Source: Variovorax paradoxus (GTDB lineage Bacteria > Pseudomonadota > Gammaproteobacteria > Burkholderiales > Burkholderiaceae_C). Taken from it: a stretch of 57,855 nt of DNA. Both the position numbers and the translations under genes were made by a program. Each line of letters opens with the position of its first letter. Positions within the stretch are counted from its first letter, which is position 1. Below are positions 43,897-52,424 of the stretch, piece after piece. Location of the stretch: the NCBI RefSeq assembly GCF_018614915.1, contig NZ_JAGGNU010000015.1:1-57855 (forward strand), written 5' to 3'. The notes beneath the pieces were generated by a model. It saw only the letters and a program-made list of their open reading frames with translations, ran no database searches and was not told the origin of the DNA.

Positions 43897-45353
43897 GCCA
43901 ACCGACTTCCACCGCCACGCCGACTTCTTCGTCCGCGGCGACCGATCCCTCCGGCCCGACCGGCCGCCTGTCGCAGTGGTTGGCCGACTTCCGGCTGGAT
44001 CAGGCGTCGGGCTCGGCGCGCGAACGTGCCCGGCTGCTGACCCTCGACGGCAGCGGCTGCGCCATCGTCGGCGCACAACTGCCGTGGTCGCGCACCGCCG
44101 TCGGCATCGTGTGCAAGTTCGAAGGCGCCGGCGACCGCACCATCATCGGCTGGGGCGCGAAGACGAGCGCGCCGGGCGCGGCGCTGCTCAACGGCACCTT
44201 CATCCAGGGCTTCGAGCTCGACGACTTTCATCCGCTCGGCCCGCTGCACAGCGCATCGATCGTGCTGCCGGCTCTGTGGGCCGTGGCCGAGGGCAGCGAA
44301 ACGCCGGTCAGCGGCAAGCGGTTCCTCGAGGCGGCGATGGCAGGCTACGAAGTCGGCCCTCGTGTCGGCATGGCGCTCCACGGCGTGCAGATGCTGTCGC
44401 GCGGATGGCATTCGGGCGCGGTATTCGGCACCCACGCGGCGGCCGCTGCTGTGGGCAAGCTGCTGGGCCTGGACGCGGCCCGCTTCGAGGACGCGCTGGG
44501 CTTGGCCGGCACGCAGTCTGCAGGCCTGATGGCTGCGCAGTACGAGGCCATGTGCAAGCGCATGCACCACGGCTTTTCGGCGCGCAACGGCATGTACGCG
44601 GCGGTGCTGGCCGAGGGCGGCTACACCGGCATCAAGCGCGTGTTCGAGCGCGAGTACGGCGGCTTTCTGTCGACCTTCGGCGAAGGCCACGACCCGGATG
44701 CATCGCAGATCACCGACGGCCTGGGCGAGCGCTGGGAGGTCGAGCGCATCGTGCTCAAGCCCTACGCAGCGATGGGCGCGATCCACTCGCCGCTGGACGC
44801 CCTGTTCGACATCGACGCCCAACGCAAGCTGGTGCCCGGCGAGATCACGCGCATCGAGTGCGACGTGCCGCACGCGGCGTACCACCACGGCTGGTGGGTG
44901 CCCGAGCGGCCGCTGACGCCGATCGGCGCGCAGATGAACATCGGCTACGCGCTGGCGGTCGCCGCGATCGACGGCGCCGCGATGGTCCAGCAGTTCACGC
45001 CGGCGCGCATCGACTCGGACGACGTGTGGGAGCTGCTGCGCAAGGTCGAGGTGCGGCACGAACCGGCCTTCGACACGATTGGCGGCGACATCAAGAAGCG
45101 TTTTCGCGTCCGCGTGGCCGTCACCTTCAGCGACGGCCAGCGCATCGAGGTCGATCGCGGCGCATCGCGCGGCATCCAGTCGCCGTTGCCTGCGGCCGAG
45201 GTGTCGGCCAAATACCGCACGCTCACCGAAGGCCTGATCGACGCGCCGCGCCAGAATGCGATCGAGGAGATGACGCTGGGCATCGAAGACGTCGCCGACG
45301 TGCGCGAGCTGCTGGCGCTGCTGGCGCCGCCGGTGGTTGCTGCCTTCGAGTGA
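43893..45353 (+). CDS. MmgE/PrpD-family dehydratase or decarboxylase
   Basis: A 486-residue all-alpha/beta protein with the family's conserved stretch GAALLNGTFIQGFELDDFHP (the DD active-site motif), then HSASIVLPALWAVAEG, KRMHHGFSARNGMYAAVLAE and CDVPHAAYHHGWW. The MmgE/PrpD family includes 2-methylcitrate dehydratase, cis-aconitate decarboxylase (itaconate-forming) and several isomerases. A start overlapping the acyl-CoA ligase stop (ATGA) shows translational coupling. In this operon it may dehydrate or decarboxylate the substrate that the LeuC/LeuD-like pair then hydrates, or it may act on an acyl product. Confidence 0.85.
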   Translation: MSQPTSTATPTSSSAATDPSGPTGRLSQWLADFRLDQASGSARERARLLTLDGSGCAIVGAQLPWSRTAVGIVCKFEGAGDRTIIGWGAKTSAPGAALLNGTFIQGFELDDFHPLGPLHSASIVLPALWAVAEGSETPVSGKRFLEAAMAGYEVGPRVGMALHGVQMLSRGWHSGAVFGTHAAAAAVGKLLGLDAARFEDALGLAGTQSAGLMAAQYEAMCKRMHHGFSARNGMYAAVLAEGGYTGIKRVFEREYGGFLSTFGEGHDPDASQITDGLGERWEVERIVLKPYAAMGAIHSPLDALFDIDAQRKLVPGEITRIECDVPHAAYHHGWWVPERPLTPIGAQMNIGYALAVAAIDGAAMVQQFTPARIDSDDVWELLRKVEVRHEPAFDTIGGDIKKRFRVRVAVTFSDGQRIEVDRGASRGIQSPLPAAEVSAKYRTLTEGLIDAPRQNAIEEMTLGIEDVADVRELLALLAPPVVAAFE

Positions 45354-45384
45354 GCTTGCGCAATTCAACGAAGAGAGACACACC

Positions 45385-46167
45385 ATGAGCACGCTGCACC
45401 GTCGCACCCTGCTGCTGGCCGGATGGGCCGGCCTCACCGTCATGGCAGCCACCAAGGCGCCCGCGTACGCGCAAGGCACCTGGCCCGACAAACCGATCCG
45501 CCTGGTGCTGCCGTTCTCGGCTGGCGGCCCGGGCGACATCACCGCGCGCCTGATCGCACAGGGTCTGGGCAAGCAGCTGAACCAGAGCGTGATCGTTGAC
45601 AACAAGCCGGGCGCGGGCGGCCTCATCGGCTCCGACTTCGTGGCCAAGAGCGCGCCCGACGGCTACACGATCCTGATCGCCGGCAACGGCGCGGTGGCCA
45701 ACGCGCTGCTGCGCACGAAGATGCCCTATGCCGACAGCGACCTGGTGCCGGTGGTCGAAGGCAACACCGCGCCGTCGGTGATGGTCGCGTCGGCCAGCGC
45801 CGGCTTTCGCGACCTGAAGGAACTGCAGGCCTACGGCAAGCGCAAGGGCGTGATCACCTTCGGCACCGCGGGCGCGGGCAGCACCGGCCATTTCGTCGGC
45901 GAGATGGTCAGCGCCGCGCTCGGCGTGCCGGTCACCATCGTTCACTACAAGAGCGGCTCGGAAACCGTCAACGCGATCGTCGGTGGCCAGATCGACATGG
46001 CGTCGGAGGCGCCCGTCGGCGTGATGGGCTACGTCAAGGGCGGAAAGCTGCGGGCCGTGGCCGTCACCGACGACAAGCGCGCGGCCGTGCTCGCCGACGT
46101 GCCGACCACCACGGAGCAGGGCTTCCCGACCATCCATCGGCAGACATCACTCGCAGAAGCGTTCTAG
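45385..46167 (+). pseudogene. 3'-truncated Bug/TctC solute receptor
   Basis: From ATG 45385 it has a normal signal peptide (TLLLAGWAGLTVMAATKAPA, cleavage after AYAQ), ligand loop LVLPFSAGGPGDITARLIAQ, and DNKPGAGGLIGSDFVAKS. It is clean up to DVPTTTEQGFPTI at about 46140. There family homology stops and a short foreign tail (HRQTSLAEAF) leads to a stop. About 60-70 C-terminal residues that close domain 2 are lost. Truncation probably occurred when the RES/Xre mobile zone was joined. The protein may be exported but should not fold properly. Confidence 0.75.
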
Positions 46168-46284
46168 GCGCATGTCTCCAAACTGACAGGCCGAATCGAG
46201 CGACAAGATCTTTCCTTGTCATGCGTATCCTTTCTGCGATTTCATGCGTTCCCTCAGCGCTTCCCACGCGCGATGGCTGCGCCG

Positions 46285-46806
46285 CTAGGGAGGATTCAAT
46301 CGCGTATCCAGACTGAAGTCTTCGCTCGCCATCAGGTCGGACATCCCGGTAGCCGAATCGACATCGATGAGCAAGTTCCAGGAATGAACGCTGACCACGC
46401 TCGGAACCACCACCAGGGGGTGCTGGTCCAGTAGATTGGCGCCGAATGCTTGCTGGCCGGCGCTGACGGTTCCTGCCCGCAGCCAGTTCTTGTTCGGGAT
46501 CGTGGCGACGTCCAGGACATGCACCTTGTCCGGCTTAGAGATCCCGATGCTGAGAAGCGTGTGCGCGACCGTGTCCAACACCTTGAACCCCTTGTGCACT
46601 GCCACTTCAAGGATCGCGGTTGACGGATCTAGCGCGCAATACACCACGCGGCGTCCGGCGGGGGACCATCGCCCCCCTACCTGGAATGCTCCTTCTCCGC
46701 GGTGCCAGGTCGGAGCGAATATCGCGCGATCCAGTCTCCAAACAACCAAGTCGTCCTTGGCGGCCTTCGAAGCGCTCGTCCGAAGGCTCGCCGGCAGCGG
46801 CGTCAA
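46285..46806 (-). CDS. RES-domain toxin
   Basis: A 173-residue protein of the RES family, NAD-degrading or NAD-phosphorylating toxins similar to MbcT. VVWRLDRAIFAPTW carries the R residue, GGRWSPAGRRVVYCALDPST the strand, and AILEVAVHKGF the E residue; the S position lies in the later SVVSVHSWNLL region. The start is TTG 46806, overlapping the antitoxin stop (TTGA). An earlier in-frame codon at 46926 would extend unnaturally into the antitoxin. It is in a two-gene operon after its Xre-MbcA-type antitoxin. Both genes look intact. Confidence 0.82.
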   Translation of the reverse strand: MTPLPASLRTSASKAAKDDLVVWRLDRAIFAPTWHRGEGAFQVGGRWSPAGRRVVYCALDPSTAILEVAVHKGFKVLDTVAHTLLSIGISKPDKVHVLDVATIPNKNWLRAGTVSAGQQAFGANLLDQHPLVVVPSVVSVHSWNLLIDVDSATGMSDLMASEDFSLDTRLNPP

Positions 46807-47279
46807 GAATAAACCCCGTAGTCCATCCTCATCAGGTAAGTCTTGACCATCTCGGCGCCGGCGCGCGTGGAGATCAGATCGATCGGCTTGCGACCGTCGA
46901 GCCCGATCGCAGGGGTCACCAGCCATTGCTCGGCATCGGCAAGGCTGCCTAGGACGCCTTCGGCCAAGGTCGTGATCTCGATGAGCGCGAGCGTCGCATC
47001 CGCGGCAACCGGCGGAAGCACGTCGTTCTTGCGCCTGTTGGACGTCTTCTCGGTGATCCCGATGACCGCGTAAACCTGAGCCTTCGGAACGCGGTCAAAG
47101 GCCGCGATGAGCGCGAGCAGAATGTCCGTCGTGACGCCGTCCTTCACGAGGTCGTGCCTGAGCAGCGGCGACAGCTGTGTGACGCCCTTTCGCAAGCTGG
47201 CCCAGGTCGCACCGGGGTGCAGCTTGTTCAGGAATGCTCGCGCGGAGGCGTCTCCGGCGACCTTGGGGGCATCGATCAT
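46803..47279 (-). CDS. Xre/MbcA/ParS-type antitoxin
   Basis: A 158-residue protein from ATG 47279. The central HTH-like part is RKGVTQLSPLLRHDLVKDGV then PKAQVYAVIGITEKTSNRRK, and the C-terminal toxin-binding domain (DUF2384) is recognised from LADAEQWLVTPAIGLDGRKP then IDLISTRAGAEMVKTYLMRM and DYGVYS. These features pair it with RES toxins of the ParT/MbcT class. Repeated GGACAGA and a dyad at 47315-47330 upstream are its likely operator. Its stop overlaps the toxin start, so translation is coupled. Confidence 0.85.
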   Translation of the reverse strand: MIDAPKVAGDASARAFLNKLHPGATWASLRKGVTQLSPLLRHDLVKDGVTTDILLALIAAFDRVPKAQVYAVIGITEKTSNRRKNDVLPPVAADATLALIEITTLAEGVLGSLADAEQWLVTPAIGLDGRKPIDLISTRAGAEMVKTYLMRMDYGVYS

Positions 47280-47296
47280 GTCGCGCTCCTGGTTAT

Positions 47297-47330
47297 GGAC
47301 AGATGGGATTGTACGGACAGACAAATGTCC
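47297..47330. promoter_or_regulatory. Candidate operator of the RES/Xre module
   Basis: GGACA-GACAAA-TGTCC (47315-47330) is a 5-bp dyad with a 6-base centre. A direct GGACAGA copy occurs 18 bases away at 47297-47303. Both lie within 50 bases upstream of the antitoxin start and between divergent genes, matching typical cooperative antitoxin binding. Assignment by position and symmetry. Confidence 0.45.
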
Positions 47331-47357
47331 TCGCAAGCTAGAGGCATACTTCGAAGC

Positions 47358-47755
47358 ATGGAAGCTTGGTCTTCGCTGGAGCAACTGCGCGCGCAGGCGC
47401 GCTCGAGCATGGCGGCGCTCACGGTCGACGGCACGCTAGTCGAGCTGGCGCAGTTCCAGCACGACAGCGGTATCAGCGAGCAAGCGCTGAGCGAGGCGCT
47501 GGCCGCCCATCGCCTGTCGTCCTCGAGGTCGCGGGCACGCGCTATGTCCCCGCGTTTTTCGCCGACGCTCCCTGCGATCGCGCGAAGATCGAGAAGGTCG
47601 GCCAGGCCCTGGGCGACTTGCCGGGCTCGTCCAAGCTGCAGTTCTTCCTGAACGGTCGAGGCTCGCTCGCGGGCAAGACGCCCTTGGAAGCCCTGGCCGC
47701 CGGACAGGACGCCCGGGTCATGGCCGCTGCGCAAGGATTTGTCGAGGGGTCGTGA
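47358..47755 (+). pseudogene. Frameshifted protein with an antitoxin-like C-terminus
   Basis: From ATG 47358 the frame reads LEQLRAQARSSMAALTVDGT and then FQHDSGISEQALSEALAAHR, then shifts at about 47515 to VLEVAGTRYVPAFFAD, LGDLPGSSKLQFFLNGRGSL and AGKTPLEALAAGQDARVMAA. The ending is similar in style to Xre/MbcA toxin-binding domains or DUF2384-like relatives. It is divergent from the RES/Xre antitoxin gene across a common 80-base region. One frameshift inactivates it. The family call is tentative. Confidence 0.5.
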
Positions 47756-47866
47756 AATCTCGTTCGTGCAGTGGGGGCCTGCGCTACCTCGACATGCGGG
47801 ACTGAGAAGCGTAAGCGTCCCGTTCTCCCACTCCGCCGGCCGCGGATGGCCGCTGCGAATCGACCC

Positions 47867-48073
47867 TCAGCGCGTGGATTGCCAGTTGTGGGGAAGCAGT
47901 TCGTCGATGCGGCTGTTGAGATGCGTGGGCAGCCTGGTCAGGACATCGTTGAGGTAAGCCCAAGGATCGTGCCCGTGGAGCTTGGCCGACTGCACCAGGC
48001 TCATCACGACCGCGGCACGCTGGCCGGCCAGCGCGCTGCCCGCGAAGAGCCATGCGCGGCGCCCAACCGCAAT
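47867..48073 (-). pseudogene. IS66 transposase TnpC, C-terminal part
   Basis: The reverse strand reads IAVGRRAWLFAGSALAGQRA, then AAVVMSLVQSAKLHGHDPWA and LPTHLNSRIDELLPHNW, the conserved end of IS66 TnpC after the last acidic catalytic residue. It is cut exactly after the RPWA position by the inserted element. The partner segment lies at 50669-51000. Confidence 0.85.
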
Positions 48074-48075
48074 CA

Positions 48076-48587
48076 CAGGGTCATTCTGCCCATGTCGGGC
48101 AGGAAGTCGTGGTTTTCTACCGCTGGCACGCGCTGTATGGACGACGAGTGCGACGTCAGTACAGCGAGCAACGAGCGACCGGCGAGGTTGTCCACGTTGA
48201 GGTTGGCCCCGGTGTCGTCATCGTGGTGGCTGCCTGGATGCTGGACGCCGCCCCTGCGCGGGTATGGATCTTGGGCCACCGCAGGCATCGGTGAGCGCCC
48301 TTGCCGAACTGCATCAGATGCTCTCGCAGCGTGGACTTCGGCGAAGCTCCGCCGGTGTCCACCACACCCATCGCGAGGAGCAAGATGACCAGTTCACCCA
48401 GACCACGCAGATGCGCCTGGAGCCCCCGGTGCCCATGTCGCCGCGTCAATTGAGTATGGCGTTCGATACCCCCGTCCTCCGAGGGATAGAGCCCAGCGAA
48501 CGTGCCAGCGCGATTGCGCAACTGGCGATCCTGCTGCTGCAAGCAGCGGGCGTTCATCAGACGGGAGCTGACGATGGCGAACACTGA
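48076..48587 (+). pseudogene. DUF5372-like small protein, frameshifted
   Basis: The first part reads QEVVVFYRWHALYGRRVRRQ and then ATGEVVHVEVGPGVVIVVAA and WMLDA. After a shift at about 48250 it continues MDLGPPQASVSALAELHQML and AIAQLAILLLQAAGVHQTGA to 48587. Small proteins of this type are encoded just before large recombinases in proteobacterial elements. The stop lies 14 bases inside the recombinase gene, so the two are translationally coupled. One frameshift is needed to rebuild it. Its function is unknown; an accessory role in recombination is possible. Confidence 0.55.
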
Positions 48588-50641
48588 TCTGTTGCCCGCC
48601 GACGTGCTCCGTCGCAAGGCTGTCGTCTACGTGCGGCAGTCCACCCAGACGCAGGTTCAGAACAACCTGGAGAGCCAACGCCGTCAGTACGACCTGGTCG
48701 AGGAAGCACGCCGCCGTGGATTCGTGCAGGTCGAAATCATCGACGACGACCTCGGCCGGTCCGCGAGTGGCATGGTGGCCAGACCCGGCTTCGATCGACT
48801 CGTCGCGTGGCTGTGCGCCGGAGAAGTCGGCGCCGTGCTGTGCTTCGACGCCTCGCGACTGGCGCGCAACGGCCGCGACTGGCATCACCTGCTGGAGCTG
48901 TGCGGTCTGGTCGAGGCCCGTGTCATCGACCTTGATGGCGTCTACGACCCGTGTCGTCCGAACGATCGGCTGCTGCTGGGCATGAAGGGCAGCATCAGCG
49001 AGTTCGAACTCGGCGTGCTCAGGGCGCGCATGTTCGAGGCCGCCCGGGCCAAGGCCCAGCGAACTGCGCATCAGCGTTCCTATCGGCTACGTCTGGCACC
49101 GAGAGATCGGCTTGGACTTGGATCCCGATGTGCGTCTGCAAGAAGCGATCCGGCTGATCTTCGCTCGCTTTCGCAAGCTGGGCAGCGCCCGCCAGGTCTT
49201 TCTGTCACTCGCCGCCGACCAGGTTCACTTCCCGCGCCCCTCCGACGGCAAGAAGATGGTGATGTTCGACTGGACACCGATACGCTATCGCAACGTGATC
49301 TCGGTGCTCAAGAACCCCTTCTATGCCGGCACATACGCCTATGGCAAGAGCGAGAAGCGCACCACCCTCGTGGAGGGTCGACTGCGCAAGAGCTACGGGC
49401 ACGGCAAGCCCGTCGAGCAGTGGGAAGTGATGCTGAAGGGCCATCATGAGTCCTACATCGATTGGGCCGAGTTCGAGCGCAATCAGAAGCAGCTCGCCAT
49501 CAACGCCTACGGTAGAGTCGATGGGGTGAAGTCGGGGCGCGGCGGCCGAGCGCTGCTTGCGGGAATGCTCTGCTGCGCACGCTGTGGCCGCCGCCTGACG
49601 GTGGCGTATACGGGCCGAGGGACTGGCCAACCCGTGTATCGATGCGACCGCCGCAGTGTGCAGTTGGCGCTGCCGCAGTGCTTCGCTTTCGGTGGTCGGC
49701 GACCCGACGAGGCCGTCACGCGAGAGCTGCTGCGAGCGGTCGAGCCATTGGCAGTCGAAGCGGCATTGCAAGCTGAGCGGAGGCACATGGAAGTTCAAGC
49801 GGACCAGCGGCGAATCGTTGAACTGGAACTGCAGCAAGCACGCTACGAGGCGACGCTGGCAGAGCGCCGCTACGCGGCCTGTGATCCGGACAACCGTCTG
49901 ATCGCCGCGCAACTCGAGAAGAGCTGGGAGTCGGCGTTGCAGCGTGTGCAAGCATGCCAACGACGCGTCGACGCAGTCGACCAAACGCTGTCGGCAGTGG
50001 CGATGCCCGACCTTAGTGAGCTCGCCCAAGACCTCGCTGCCGCATGGGACGCGCCCGGCGTGACGATGCGCACTCGCCAGCAACTGCTTCATACCCTCGT
50101 CCAGGAGATCATTGCCGATCTCGATGAGAAGACGCGAGAGATCGTGCTGACGATTCATTGGCGCGGAGGCCAGCATTCGCAGGTGAGGGTTGCGAAGCCG
50201 AGGTCCGGCGAGCACGGCTGTCGCACTCCCGATGAAGCGCTGGCGGTCATGCGCAGCATGGCGGGCAAGTGGTCGGACGAACACATCGCCGCGACACTCA
50301 ATCGCATGGCCCTTCCCACGGGTCAGGCGAAGACGTGGACCGCGCATCGCGTGAGCTCCGTGCGCAGGGTGAACGACATCCGCGCGTACCGATCAGCGCA
50401 CAAGGACGGGAAGTGGTTGACCATGTCGGAAGCCGCTGCTGAACTCGGCGTCAACAACCACCGCATTCGGCGCCTGATCAAGGACGGCATACTGCCCGCC
50501 GAGCAGGTGGTGCCGCGGGCTCCTTACCAGATTCGGGCCAATGACCTGCTGGATCCGAAGGTAATCGACGCGGCAGCCCGAACAGATCGCCCGTGTCGCG
50601 TCGACGGCGGGAAGCAGATCTCAATGTTTTCAAGTACTTAA
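48574..50641 (+). pseudogene. Large serine recombinase with a frameshift
   Basis: Starting at ATG 48574 behind GGGAG, the resolvase domain reads KAVVYVRQSTQTQVQNNLES (catalytic Ser after VRQS) and then EVGAVLCFDASRLARNGRDW, typical of serine recombinases. The frame breaks near 49060. Translation resumes as ELRISVPIGYVWHREIGLDL and continues with a recombinase domain, then a zinc ribbon LLAGMLCCARCGRRLTVAYT, a coiled coil, and a C-terminal HTH (LTMSEAAAELGVNNHRIRRL). The intact length would be about 690 residues. One indel separates the domains; it could be real, or a sequencing error in an otherwise functional element. Confidence 0.82.
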
Positions 50642-50668
50642 CGAAGTGGGGCACTATGAACCGGTCAT

Positions 50669-51000
50669 TGCCCATGGACGGATGAGGTTCTCAAGGCTGT
50701 TGTTGTCGACGTTCACCTCGCCGTCGAGCAGGTTATGTGTCAGTGCTTCCCAGTGGTTGAGGCTGTAGTTCAGGGCCTTGGCCGTGGCGCTTCCGTCGGG
50801 CACTCGGCTTCGCTCCAGCCGCAGCCACTCATGCAGATCCGTCCACAGTGGCTTCGCATCGTTGCGCCTGCTCGCCAGTCGTTCCTCGCTTGTCAGCGCG
50901 GGTAGCTTGCGTTCCAGGCGATAGATCTCCGCGATACGACGCAGCGCCTCCTCTGCGACGGCGCTCTTGCCCGAGTCGCGGCCGTGTCGGCATCGGGCTC
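50669..51000 (-). pseudogene. IS66 transposase TnpC, middle part
   Basis: On the reverse strand the sequence reads GKSAVAEEALRRIAEIYRLE, then RVPDGSATAKALNYSLNHWE and VNVDNNSLENLIRPWA, the conserved DNN-E-IRP segment with the last acidic catalytic residue of IS66 TnpC. It joins in frame with 48073 when the recombinase element is removed. Homology ends near 51000, so upstream transposase sequence is missing. Confidence 0.85.
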
Positions 51001-51214
51001 ATAGGCTTGCCCCCGCTGCCCGTCGCGCGCGACCCCATGGCGCACAATATGCGCAGGTGCGTGGCGGCGCGATGCGCAGCACGACCGCGTGGCGAAGATG
51101 GCCTTACTTCTTTTCTGGCCGTTCTGCCCGTCGCAGCAGGCTCCTAGCGCGGCAACTGGGGCGTCGGTGCGACACCGTCGGTGACTGCAGCCAAGGAGCG
51201 TTGGCGCACGTCGC

Positions 51215-52342
51215 CTAACCGTCCAGGCCGCGGTTCTTCACCCATTCGGCAAACGCGTCGTCCTGGAACCGATATTCGCCAACCTCGAGCCGCGTGATGA
51301 GTTCCTGATCCTGAAGGCGTTTCAGCGCCTGCGCAGGCGCGTTCTTGGAGACGGCCCTTTCAAGGCCGAGCGCCATCCCGATGCGCAGCAACGTTCTCGC
51401 CGAGTGAAGGTCGGTGACATCATTGGCGAGTGCCTTCAGGACCTCCTGGTCCGCCGGCAGCAACCGGGCCCAAATCTGAGCAAACTCCCTGTCGTTGAAT
51501 ACATGTTCTAGCGTGTGCTCGAGGGCGACGGCGCCTCCCAGGTCCGCATTGGTCATGAAGCACTCGAGGTAGCGCCGAAAAAACTCTGGTGTGTCCTTGA
51601 GTACATGGAAGGCCTCCAACGCCTCAGCCTGCTTGAGGCTGAAGCGCGAGAGCTTGTTGACCTTGGCCACCAAGGCCTTGACGAAGTCCGCGCCGAGAAG
51701 CTCGAACGGCTCCAGGGGCGCCCAGTTATAGAAGGGCTCGGTGGACCGGCCGAACATGCGGCGCAGAGTCGGCTCCGAGCTCCCTGCAAACACCACCTTG
51801 ATGTTCTGCTTGCGGCTGTCGAGGCCGGCGCGCAACGAATGAGCAAGTTCCGAGTGGGCCGCATCCGCCAAAACCTGTGCCTCGTCGAGGACCAGGAGCA
51901 TGCGCTTTCCGCGCTTGTCGAAAGTCCTGAGCCACTCGCCCAGTGCCGGACCGCCGGCTGACGGCGCATCTGCGAGCTCGGCTTCGACCGACCCTTCGCC
52001 TAGGCCGGGCACCTTCGCACCGGCTTTCACCTTTCGAAGCGGGGTGTTCAGGCGCTGGGCGACCTTCGCGAAACCCTTGAGCTCGAGCGTGCGCTGCAAG
52101 GCGGCGACGAGCGCTCCGGTAGGCTGCGTCCGCGCGTCCCAAAGATTCAAGTACGTCGTGAGGTAGCCCGCGTTCTGTGCAGCGGGGATGAGGTCCTTCT
52201 CGAGGAATTCGGACTTTCCCATGCGCCGCTTTGCGAACAGGCCTTTCGCAGAGGTAAGCCCTAGATCGAAAGCCTTGAGGTACTTCTGAGCCAGTTCAGG
52301 CCGGGCGTAGTGCCACGGGTCGGTTTGCGTCTTGGCAGCCAT
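51215..52342 (-). CDS. AAA ATPase with degenerate P-loop
   Basis: A 375-residue protein from ATG 52342. Walker A is AKRRMGKSEFLEK, which lacks the first G of GxxxxGK, and Walker B is MLLVLDEAQVLAD. FAGSSEPTLRRMFG fits a sensor-1 motif followed by a conserved hydrophobic helix. A helical C-terminus carries a winged-helix-like ending (LKRLQDQELITRLEVGEYRF). Similar proteins are annotated as archaeal-type or IS-associated ATPases, and some act with transposases or in defence. It stands between IS66 and IS21 remnants and has a dyad upstream, so it may belong to a mobile element. No partner protein is adjacent. Confidence 0.75.
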   Translation of the reverse strand: MAAKTQTDPWHYARPELAQKYLKAFDLGLTSAKGLFAKRRMGKSEFLEKDLIPAAQNAGYLTTYLNLWDARTQPTGALVAALQRTLELKGFAKVAQRLNTPLRKVKAGAKVPGLGEGSVEAELADAPSAGGPALGEWLRTFDKRGKRMLLVLDEAQVLADAAHSELAHSLRAGLDSRKQNIKVVFAGSSEPTLRRMFGRSTEPFYNWAPLEPFELLGADFVKALVAKVNKLSRFSLKQAEALEAFHVLKDTPEFFRRYLECFMTNADLGGAVALEHTLEHVFNDREFAQIWARLLPADQEVLKALANDVTDLHSARTLLRIGMALGLERAVSKNAPAQALKRLQDQELITRLEVGEYRFQDDAFAEWVKNRGLDG

Positions 52343-52357
52343 GGAGTTTTATCTTTC

Positions 52358-52372
52358 CTCATCTGGGATGAG
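52358..52372. promoter_or_regulatory. Palindrome upstream of the AAA ATPase gene
   Basis: CTCATC-TGG-GATGAG is a perfect 6-bp dyad 16 bases before the ATPase start. A CCAGATGA half site recurs about 20 bases further at 52390-52397. A candidate operator; the regulator is unknown. Confidence 0.4.
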
Positions 52373-52424
52373 AAGTTTCAATGTCCATGATACCAGATGA
52401 AACCAGGAGATTCAAGGCGCGCCG

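Larger units (their letters stand above)
48072..50668 (+). mobile_element. Serine-recombinase element inserted in IS66 tnpC
   Basis: A 2.6-kb unit with two overlapping genes, a DUF5372-like small gene and a large serine recombinase. Removing it and rejoining CGCA-AT-TGCCC restores the uninterrupted transposase reading RPWA-IAVGRR. Both junctions show an AT dinucleotide (48072-48073 and 50667-50668), as expected for the crossover core of a serine recombinase. The left end then is CACAGGGTCATT and the right end GAACCGGTC. Confidence 0.7.
47812..51000 (-). mobile_element. IS66-family element, interrupted and truncated
   Basis: The left end at 47812 starts GTAAGCGTCCC, a typical IS66 terminal inverted repeat. 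The transposase TnpC reads on the reverse strand from about 51000 to 47867, but is split by the serine-recombinase element at 48072-50668. The 5' part of TnpC, TnpA/TnpB and the second inverted repeat were not found beyond about 51000, so the element is a remnant. Confidence 0.75.

Noticed and set aside
43851..45647. A 598-residue reverse frame opposite the MmgE/PrpD gene.
   Set aside because: Shadow frame in high-GC DNA; the forward frame has the family motifs and proper operon spacing.
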